A DNA stretch of 37,649 bases from JAVBMU01 sp031552185 (GTDB lineage Bacteria; Actinomycetota; Actinomycetes; Actinomycetales; Cellulomonadaceae), in assembly GCA_031552185.1 (NCBI GenBank), contig JAVBMU010000030.1, positions 1-37,649 on the forward strand, in the 5' to 3' direction. Shown here in pieces: positions 31,368-37,649 of this stretch; position 1 is the stretch's first letter, and each line of letters starts with the position of its first letter. Made by a program: the position numbers and the translations under genes. Below the pieces are notes generated by a model that saw nothing but the letters and a program-made list of their open reading frames with translations, was not told the DNA's origin and did no database searches.

Positions 31368-32897
31368 TCAGCCCTTGGCGAGATCGCGGCGACTGAAAAA
31401 GGCCAGGGACAGCACGAGAGCGACCCCCGCGATCGCGACCATGACGAGTCCGGCCCGCCATTCCCACGCCTCGACGGGCAGCTTTCCCATCCATTCCAGC
31501 GGGGAAAACCGGCGGACCGGTTCCGACAGGCGCAGCATGTCCGCGCGGAGCGTGACGACGGCGCTCCAGGCGACGATCAGCCAGGCGATCGACGCCAGCA
31601 CCGGCCGCAGCGCCCCCAACAGACAGGTCAGGGCGATGATGAAGCAGACGGCCGGCGCATAGGCGAAGGTGTCGCCGAGGGCCTCGGCCACCCGCCCGCC
31701 GTCGTGCAGGCTGATCGCGAGCCCGGCACCGGACAGGGCGCCGGTCAGGGCGAGCATCCCGATCGACCACACCGCCGCGACGAGCGCGGCGGAGCCGAGC
31801 CAACGACCCCGGCCGATCGGTTCGGAGAGCACTCGGCCGGTCCGGCCCGCACTCTCCTCGCGCATCGCGGTCTGCACCGACAGGGCGCCTGCGGCGCTCG
31901 CGAAGAGCGCGTTCACCTGCATCAGCAGGATGAGCCGGTCATCGAGGCCCGAACTCGCCATCTGCTCGGCGAACAGGCCGAAGACCAGCGCCGTGACGCC
32001 GCCGCCCACGAGCAGGGCGATGCCCGAGCCGCGGGTGAGCCGCAGGAGGAGCGTGGCCGGCCCGGCGAGCGCCCGGCCGGCGCCGGCCGCTCCCGACCGC
32101 GGGGCGAAGACGCCGCCGCCGAGGTCGCGGCGGTTGGTGACCGTGAACGCGACCGCGCACAGGACGACGATCGTGGCCAGGTAGGCCAGATACGGCCACC
32201 AGGGGCGCGAGTCGGCGAACGGGCGGCACTCGGCGAGCCAGGAGATCGGGTTGGACCAGGTGGCCGCGGCGGACTCGACGTCGATCCAGCCGCGCAGCAG
32301 ATAGCAGCCGAGGATGAGGCCGATCGCCAGGAAGTGTGCCTCGCGGGCGTTGCGGAACAGTTGCCCGGCGAGCAGCCCGAGGGCGGCGGCCCAGGCCACG
32401 AGGAGCGTCAGCGAGAGGGCGTACCAGAGGGTTCCGTGGGTCGGGTATCCGGCCCCGATCAGGATCGCGGCGCCGGCGCCGCCGGTTAGCACCGCCGACA
32501 GCCCACAGGCGAGCGTCCCGGCGACGACGGGCACCCGCCGGCCGATGATGCCCGCAGTGAGGACGTCGAGGTAGTTGTTGTCCTCGAGACTGCGCGTCAT
32601 CCGGATCGCGAGGTGGGCGCCGACTACCGGAAACAGCGTGAGGGTGAGAATCGCCATCTCCTGGGCAAAGATTCCGCCCGAGGTGGTCAGGTCGTAGCCG
32701 CGGCCCTGGAACACCCGGGTCGCCGCCGAACTGGTCACGGATTGGGCGTAGGCCGCGCGATGCGCGGCGTCGGGGTACATCGTCAGGATCGACGAGGCCG
32801 CGGTCCACAGCAGCGCGCTGAGGGCCAGCGGCCACCCGATCAGGCTCAGCCATGACGTGCGCACCAGGACGCGCAGGCATGGCCACAGGCCCGTCAT
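31368..32897 (-). CDS. ABC exporter permease, polyketide-antibiotic exporter type
   Basis: A 509-aa polytopic membrane protein with roughly twelve hydrophobic segments in two halves (such as LALSALLWTAASSILTM, ILTLTLFPVVGAHLAI, LLVAWAAALGLLAGQLF; second half from GSGIALLVGGGVTALVFGLF). TRSLEDNNYLDVLTAG and REESAGRTGRVLSEPIGRGRW are the paired cytoplasmic 'EE...GR..' motifs typical of the putative exporters of polyketide antibiotics (COG3559-like). The ATG shares 4 bases (ATGA) with the stop of the ATPase gene, so they are co-translated. Adjacent to a PKS, it may export the product; alternatively it gives resistance to an unrelated drug. Confidence 0.88.
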   Translation of the reverse strand: MTGLWPCLRVLVRTSWLSLIGWPLALSALLWTAASSILTMYPDAAHRAAYAQSVTSSAATRVFQGRGYDLTTSGGIFAQEMAILTLTLFPVVGAHLAIRMTRSLEDNNYLDVLTAGIIGRRVPVVAGTLACGLSAVLTGGAGAAILIGAGYPTHGTLWYALSLTLLVAWAAALGLLAGQLFRNAREAHFLAIGLILGCYLLRGWIDVESAAATWSNPISWLAECRPFADSRPWWPYLAYLATIVVLCAVAFTVTNRRDLGGGVFAPRSGAAGAGRALAGPATLLLRLTRGSGIALLVGGGVTALVFGLFAEQMASSGLDDRLILLMQVNALFASAAGALSVQTAMREESAGRTGRVLSEPIGRGRWLGSAALVAAVWSIGMLALTGALSGAGLAISLHDGGRVAEALGDTFAYAPAVCFIIALTCLLGALRPVLASIAWLIVAWSAVVTLRADMLRLSEPVRRFSPLEWMGKLPVEAWEWRAGLVMVAIAGVALVLSLAFFSRRDLAKG

Positions 32898-33913
32898 CCG
32901 GCGCGGCCGTTCAGGGCCGTCGGGTCCTCATCGCGGTAGGCGGAGAGGAACAGTTCGTTCAGGTTGGGCGGCTCGACGGTGAGCCGAATCACCCCCGCGG
33001 CCGTCACTGCCGCCATGGCCTGCTGGAGGTCTGCGGGGCCTACCCGGAACCTGCTGTGTACGCGACCGCCGTCGAGCCCGGCCGCGACGTGCTCCACCGT
33101 CCGGAGTCGGTCCAGGGGCGGCAGCGGGTGCGCGGTGAGGCAGTCGACCGTGGTGCGGGTGTGCCGGCCCAGGCTGTCGAGTGAGCCGGTGGCGACCAGG
33201 CGGCCGGCGCGGATGATCGTGACCCGGTCACAGAGGGCCTCCACCTCGGAGAGGATGTGGCTGGAGAGCAGCACCGTGCGGCCCTCGGCCTTGGCCTCGC
33301 GGATGCACTGCTGGAAGACCTCCTCCATCAGCGGATCGAGGCCGGAGGTCGGCTCGTCGAGGAGGAGCAGATCCGCGTTCTTCGACAGGGCCGCCACCAG
33401 CGCGACCTTCTGGCGGTTCCCCTTGGAGTACGTGCCCGTCCGCTTGGTCGGGTCGAGGTCGAAGCGGTCGATCAGCTGTGCCCGGCGGCGTCGGCTCCCG
33501 CCGCCCTGCAGGCGAAGCAGAATGTCGATGCACTCGCCGCCGCTCAGGCTGTTCCAGAGCGCGACATCGCCGGGGACGTAGGCGATCCGCCGGTGGGCCT
33601 CCACCGCGTCCCGGCGGCAGTCGCGCCCGAAGATCGCCGCGGAGCCCGAGTCGAGCTTGAGCTGGCCGAGCAGGGCCCGGATGGTCGTGGACTTGCCGGC
33701 CCCGTTGGGACCGAGAAAGCCGTGGACCTCGCCCCGGGCGACCGTGAGGTCAAAACCGTCTAAAGCAACCGTCGAGCCAAAGGTCTTGCGCAGTGCGTGC
33801 GCCCGGATTGCCGGTCGGTCGCCCTCGACCCCCCGGCTCGGAAACGGAAACGGAGCGGGGGACGCAGGCGCGGCTGCCTGCTGTGTCGGTTGAGTCGGTT
33901 GTGCCTGGCCCAT
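32894..33913 (-). CDS. ABC exporter ATPase (DrrA/CcmA type)
   Basis: The 339-aa energising subunit for the permease that follows. Walker A is GFLGPNGAGKSTTIRAL; the signature is YSKGNRQKVALV rather than LSGGQ, as usual for this drug/polyketide exporter group; Walker B is LLLLDEPTSGLDPLMEE and the switch His is in LLSSHILSEVEALCD. The first 35 residues are Gln/Pro/Ala-rich and probably disordered. The ATG at 33913 is preferred because a TAGGAT -10 (33927-33922) lies 8 bases upstream; ATG 33919 would be almost inside the promoter. It is divergent from the ACP/PKS genes. Confidence 0.93.
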   Translation of the reverse strand: MGQAQPTQPTQQAAAPASPAPFPFPSRGVEGDRPAIRAHALRKTFGSTVALDGFDLTVARGEVHGFLGPNGAGKSTTIRALLGQLKLDSGSAAIFGRDCRRDAVEAHRRIAYVPGDVALWNSLSGGECIDILLRLQGGGSRRRRAQLIDRFDLDPTKRTGTYSKGNRQKVALVAALSKNADLLLLDEPTSGLDPLMEEVFQQCIREAKAEGRTVLLSSHILSEVEALCDRVTIIRAGRLVATGSLDSLGRHTRTTVDCLTAHPLPPLDRLRTVEHVAAGLDGGRVHSRFRVGPADLQQAMAAVTAAGVIRLTVEPPNLNELFLSAYRDEDPTALNGRAG

Positions 33914-34012
33914 GGGCATCCATCCTAGTCACGGCTATTCCGGTGAATGCGCAAGCTCCGGAGGGGTACCCCGGCAGACCCGGTTCGCGCCAGCCGGCCA
34001 CACGTCCGAGCC

Positions 34013-34039
34013 GGGCAGGTTCGCGCAATTTGCCTGCCC
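34013..34039. promoter_or_regulatory. Inverted repeat over the ACP/PKS promoter
   Basis: GGGCAGG (34013-34019) and CCTGCCC (34033-34039) are perfect inverted copies 13 bases apart. The right half covers the -35 hexamer of the predicted ACP promoter, an apt position for a repressor. Confidence 0.45.
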
Positions 34040-34057
34040 CCGTCGAATGAGTAATCT
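34030..34057 (+). promoter_or_regulatory. Candidate promoter of the ACP/PKS operon
   Basis: TTGCCT (34030-34035) and TAATCT (34052-34057) are 16 bases apart; the start would be near 34064, 23 bases before the GTG of the carrier protein. Confidence 0.5.
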
Positions 34058-34086
34058 ATGCCTTCTTGCGGACGAAAGAGGATACG

Positions 34087-34491
34087 GTGTCGATGACAAA
34101 AATGCCGGGTACGGCTCCTGCTGCGCCGGTCCGCGCCGGCGCCCCCGCCGACGGGGGCCATGAGGTGCGGGCCCGCCTGCTTGCGACGCAGCCCGGCCGC
34201 CCGCGGCGTCGGCTCCTCGCGGGGCACGTCGCCGACATCGTCGCCGACATCCTCGGCTTGCCGCCGGCAGCGATCGACCCCACGGCGCCGCTCACGGCGA
34301 CTGGCCTGACCTCGGCCGGGATCCTCGAACTCCGAGCGCGGCTGGAGAGCACGCTCGGCATCGCCATCGCCCCGGCGGCGGGCTGGCGCTACCCGACGGT
34401 GGAAGCCCTGGTGCCGCACCTCGCCGAACTGATGGAGATCGAACTCGACCCGCCCGGCCGGCCTGGCCGGCCCGGCCGGCCGGGGGCGTAG
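34087..34491 (+). CDS. Free-standing acyl carrier protein
   Basis: A 134-aa protein whose residues 45-117 form a phosphopantetheine-binding domain: HVADIVADILGLPPAAIDPT then ATGLTSAGILELRARLESTL. S76 is the attachment serine; the usual Asp before it (GxDS) is Thr (GLTS). A 45-residue basic N-terminal extension and a short Pro-Gly-Arg repeat tail flank the domain. The GTG at 34087 has AGAGG 5 bases upstream. It lies 35 bases before the PKS and most likely carries the starter or extender unit for it. Confidence 0.85.
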   Translation: MSMTKMPGTAPAAPVRAGAPADGGHEVRARLLATQPGRPRRRLLAGHVADIVADILGLPPAAIDPTAPLTATGLTSAGILELRARLESTLGIAIAPAAGWRYPTVEALVPHLAELMEIELDPPGRPGRPGRPGA

Positions 34492-34526
34492 GCCTCGCCG
34501 GCCGTGGCGCACCGAACCGAGACTTC

Positions 34527-37500
34527 ATGACACGGGGAGACGAACTGTTGACCGAATCCAGCCCGGCGTACGGTGCGGCAATTACCGCGGGCATCAATGT
34601 GTCGGAAGTCCGCTCGAAGGCGGACAATCGACTGAATGTCACCGGTGGTGTCGGTGCTGCCGGGGAGCCCATCGCTATCGTCGGAATGTCCTGCCGATTC
34701 CCCGGCGCGGTGCGCGATCCGGAGGGATTCTGGCAATTCCTGCTCGCCGGCGGGGACGGCATCGGCGAAGTCCCGGCGGACCGCTGGGACGCGGACGAGT
34801 TCTTCAGCGCCCGGCCCCGCACGCCCGGCCGGATCGCGAGCCGGTGGGGCGGATTCCTCAACCGGGTGGACCGGTTCGATCACGAATTCTTCGGCATCTC
34901 CCACCGCGAGGCGGTCCACATGGATCCGCAGCAGCGGATCGTGCTGGAGACCGCGTGGGAGGCGCTGGAGGACGCGGGTGCGCCGCCCGAGTCCGTCGCC
35001 GGCAGCGACGCCGGCGTATTCCTCGCCATCTACGGCATCGAGTACGCGGGCCTGCTCTTCGCCGATCTGGATCGGATCAACTCCTACGCCACGATCGGGA
35101 ATCTGCACTCCGTCGCGGCCGGCCGGCTGTCCTACGTGCTCGACCTGCATGGTCCGGCGGTCGCCGTCGACGCCGCATGCGCGTCGTCCCTGGTCGCCGT
35201 GCACCAGGCCTGCCAGAGCCTACGCCTCGGCGAGAGCAGCATGGCGATCTGTGGGGCGGTGAACCTGATCCTGTCGCCGCACGCGAGCATCTCGCTGTCC
35301 CAGTTGAACGAATCGTTCGTCGCGGACGGTCGGATCAAGACGTTCGACGCCGCCGCGGACGGTTTTGTCCGCTCCGAGGGCTGCGGCGTCGTCATTCTCA
35401 AGCGGCTCGCCGACGCGCAGGCGGCCGGTGACCTTATCTATGCCGTGATTCGGGGTTCGGCCGTCAACCAGGACGGCCGGGGGGCCGGCCTCACGGCGCC
35501 CAACGGCTCGGCCCACCGAGCGCTCATGACGCGCGCGCTGGCGGTCGCGGGCACGGGACCGGAACAGGTGGCTCTCGTCGAGACCCACGGCACGGGTACG
35601 AAGTTGGGCGACCCGATCGAGGTGGACGCGCTGGCCGACGTCTACGGCCGCCCCGAGGGTCCGCCGGTCTACCTCGGCGCGGTGAAGTCCAACCTCGGCC
35701 ACCTCGAGGCGGCCGCCGGCATGGCGGGCCTGATCAAGGCCGCGCTGTGCGTCGAACGGGGCCTGATCCCGCCGAACCTGCACTTCAACACGCTGAATCC
35801 GCACATTCGCCTCGACGGCACCACGTTGGCGGTGCCGACCGAAGTCACCACGTGGCCCGAGGCTGCGCAGCCCCGGGTGGCCGCGGTCAGCAGCTTCGGC
35901 CTTAATGGCACGAACGCGCACGTCGTGCTCGCCGAGCCGCCGCCACCGTTGCAGGCCGAGCCGGATCGCACCCGGCCCTGCTCGGTGCTCGCGCTCTCGG
36001 CCCGCTCCGAGGCGGCGCTGCTGAAGCTGGCCCGGCGGTACGCGGACCGGCTTGAGACCGAGGCCGTGGATCCGGCCGACCTCTGCTGGTCGGCCGCCAC
36101 CGGCCGGGCCCGGTCACCGCACCGGCTCGCCGTCACGGGCCGGTCGGCGGCCGAACTCGCCGAGGGCCTCGCCGACCACGTGCGCGGCGAGCCGTCGCCC
36201 CGGGTCGTCACCGGCCGGGCAGCGCGGGCTGCCGGGGCCGATGTCGTGTTCCTGTTCAGCGGTGTGGGTGGGCAGCGCGCCGACCTCGCCCGCGAGCTGT
36301 ACCGGACCCAGCCGACCTTCCGGCGCACCGTCGACCGGTGCGACGCGATCGTGCGTGAGCTGACCGGCCGGTCGCTCGGCATCGGCGCCGACGACGCGCC
36401 GGCCGCAGGCCCCGGCGGCGAAGGCATCGAACAAACGGCGCCGATGCTCTTCGCGGTCGAGTATGCCCTGGCTTGTCTGTGGCAGTCCTGGGGCATCGAG
36501 CCGGTTGCGGTGCTCGGCCACAGTTCGGGCGAGTACGCCGCCGCGACGTTCGCGGGGGCGATGTCGCTCGAGGACGGGCTGGGCCTGGTCGTCCGCCGAG
36601 CCGCGTTGTTGGCGGGGCTCGAGCGACCCGGCACCATGGTCGCGATCCGCGCGTCGCGCGGGGACGTCGACCTCGCGATGGCAGACCTCGACCCCGCCAC
36701 GATCGCCGTGGCGGCGGTGAACGGTCCGACGAACCTCACCGCATCCGGCACGCCGGCGGCGGTGGCGGCGCTGACCGAGCGCCTCACCGCTCGCGGGGTG
36801 CAGGTCACGCCGGTGCGGGCGACTCGTTCGGGACACAGCCCCCTGGTGGAGCCGATGCTCACCGCGCTCGGCGAATGCCTGCGCGGGGTGCAGTTCTCGG
36901 CGCCGCAGATCCCGATGGTCTCCGGCGTCACCGGCCTGCTCCTGCCGTGGGACCGGGCGCTCGACGCCGAGTACTGGCTCCGCCACACTCGGGAGCCGGT
37001 TCAGTTTGCGCAGGGGGTCGCGACCCTCGCCGAACTCGGCTACCGGACGTTCCTGGAGATCGGGCCGGGGACCGACCTGCTGGGGATGGCCCTGGAGTCG
37101 TTCGGGCCCGACGCCGGTGTGTTGATGCTGCCGAGCCTGCGGCCCCGGCGCTCCGACTGGGAGGTCATCGCCTCGACCGCGAGTCGGCTCTTCGTCGCGG
37201 GCGCGGACGTCGACTGGCGGTTGTTCGACGCCGACTACCGGCGGACGCGGGTCCGGGTGCCGACCTACCCGTTCGATCCGGTCCGGTGCTGGCATGACCT
37301 GGCCGCGCCCGTCAGTCGGAATCCGGATGACGACGGGCTGTTCGCACCGGCGCGGGTCGGCGCCGCCCCCGCCGACCAGGAGCCGGCCGGCTGGGCGCCG
37401 GGAGTGCCCGGGCCGGTTGGGTTGCCGACGTCCGAGCGGGCCCCGGTGGCGCCGACGCCGGAGCCGGCCTCGCCTGCAGCCGAGCCGGTGGGGGTGCCGG

Positions 37501-37649
37501 CGCCCGAGCGGGCTGCGGCGGCGGCCGCGCGGGGGGCGGCGGCGCCCCCCGCGGGCGCCCCCCCGCCGGCCCGGGCGACGCCCGCCGCCTCGACGGAGGG
37601 CATGGCCACGCAGTGCCGGCCCCCCCGGGGCCCCGTCAAGGCGCGGGAG
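34527..37649 (+). CDS. Type I polyketide synthase, KS-AT part (runs off the window)
   Basis: 1041 codons are visible with no stop. The ketosynthase starts near residue 50 (EPIAIVGMSCRFPGAV); the active Cys is C218 in VDAACASSLVAV, with His354 (VETHGTGT) and His392 (SNLGHLEAAAG). An acyltransferase follows: VVFLFSGVGGQ, the nucleophile S666 in GHSSGEY, and RSGH at 767-770 where malonyl-type ATs have HAFH and methylmalonyl-type YASH. The post-AT linker ends RVPTYPFDP, then 110 residues of Pro/Ala-rich sequence lead to the window end, where C/G runs make the frame less certain. Start: ATG 34527, or TTG 34548, which has the better ribosome site (GGGGAG, 8 bases). The short N-terminus lacks a docking coiled coil. 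Product unknown. Confidence 0.93.
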   Translation, partial: MTRGDELLTESSPAYGAAITAGINVSEVRSKADNRLNVTGGVGAAGEPIAIVGMSCRFPGAVRDPEGFWQFLLAGGDGIGEVPADRWDADEFFSARPRTPGRIASRWGGFLNRVDRFDHEFFGISHREAVHMDPQQRIVLETAWEALEDAGAPPESVAGSDAGVFLAIYGIEYAGLLFADLDRINSYATIGNLHSVAAGRLSYVLDLHGPAVAVDAACASSLVAVHQACQSLRLGESSMAICGAVNLILSPHASISLSQLNESFVADGRIKTFDAAADGFVRSEGCGVVILKRLADAQAAGDLIYAVIRGSAVNQDGRGAGLTAPNGSAHRALMTRALAVAGTGPEQVALVETHGTGTKLGDPIEVDALADVYGRPEGPPVYLGAVKSNLGHLEAAAGMAGLIKAALCVERGLIPPNLHFNTLNPHIRLDGTTLAVPTEVTTWPEAAQPRVAAVSSFGLNGTNAHVVLAEPPPPLQAEPDRTRPCSVLALSARSEAALLKLARRYADRLETEAVDPADLCWSAATGRARSPHRLAVTGRSAAELAEGLADHVRGEPSPRVVTGRAARAAGADVVFLFSGVGGQRADLARELYRTQPTFRRTVDRCDAIVRELTGRSLGIGADDAPAAGPGGEGIEQTAPMLFAVEYALACLWQSWGIEPVAVLGHSSGEYAAATFAGAMSLEDGLGLVVRRAALLAGLERPGTMVAIRASRGDVDLAMADLDPATIAVAAVNGPTNLTASGTPAAVAALTERLTARGVQVTPVRATRSGHSPLVEPMLTALGECLRGVQFSAPQIPMVSGVTGLLLPWDRALDAEYWLRHTREPVQFAQGVATLAELGYRTFLEIGPGTDLLGMALESFGPDAGVLMLPSLRPRRSDWEVIASTASRLFVAGADVDWRLFDADYRRTRVRVPTYPFDPVRCWHDLAAPVSRNPDDDGLFAPARVGAAPADQEPAGWAPGVPGPVGLPTSERAPVAPTPEPASPAAEPVGVPAPERAAAAAARGAAAPPAGAPPPARATPAASTEGMATQCRPPRGPVKARE

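Noticed and set aside
37500..37649. Further PKS domain at the window end
   Set aside because: The last 150 bases are Pro/Ala-rich linker with long C and G runs; no domain motif is visible and base-call errors cannot be excluded.

Overview
The window is GC-rich DNA from an actinomycete-type actinobacterium. The evidence is the GC-biased codon use, many GTG/TTG starts, the DUF3263 + LytR_C gene pair, a groEL under two CIRCE operators, a GC-rich I-shaped terminator after many genes, several promoters with a TAGGCT-like -10 box sitting directly on the start codon (leaderless), and a type I polyketide synthase. I cannot name a genus from sequence alone.

Layout. 1-424 is non-coding and holds two different tandem repeat arrays. 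425-4492 (minus) is a sugar/trehalose block: a MalK/UgpC-type ABC ATPase, otsB and otsA. 4703-6583 is a membrane-anchored Ser/Thr kinase divergent from otsA, with a 10-bp phased repeat between them. 6814-10165 is a family expansion of membrane-anchored DsbA-like thioredoxin-fold proteins: three intact paralogues (CPAC, CPNC, CPVC) and one internally deleted remnant. At 10272-10344 lies tRNA-Thr(UGU). Its 3' end is duplicated exactly (41 bp) at 13593-13633, so the 3.3 kb between is a decayed tRNA-integrated element with a broken tyrosine integrase, a Nudix-like protein lacking its catalytic box, a small HTH protein and a large XRE-type regulator.

13682-19185 returns to chromosomal genes: a small membrane protein, an SGNH hydrolase, ung, DUF3263, a LytR_C protein, a cold-shock protein and a PYROXD2/CrtI-like flavoprotein. 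groEL (19407-21032) follows without groES. 21177-24077 looks accessory: a secreted protein of unknown function, a secreted I36-type peptidase inhibitor and a 5'-damaged ISL3 transposase. 24280-28091 holds an HD-domain protein with an altered HD motif, a histidine kinase/response regulator pair with a 4-bp overlap, and a NYN nuclease. 28186-31153 is a TPM-domain membrane protein followed by PspA, a likely envelope-stress operon.

The right end (31368-37649) is the start of a polyketide locus: a two-gene ABC exporter of the polyketide-antibiotic type on the minus strand, and divergently a free-standing acyl carrier protein and a type I PKS (KS-AT, running off the window). An inverted repeat overlaps the predicted promoter of the carrier protein gene.

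The best candidates for something unusual are the redundant DsbA-like array with a decaying member, the catalytically dead Nudix-like/HTH pair kept inside a dying integrative element, the PKS whose AT specificity motif matches neither malonyl nor methylmalonyl type, and the GTACTGAC repeat families. I found no CRISPR array, complete phage or clear anti-phage system.
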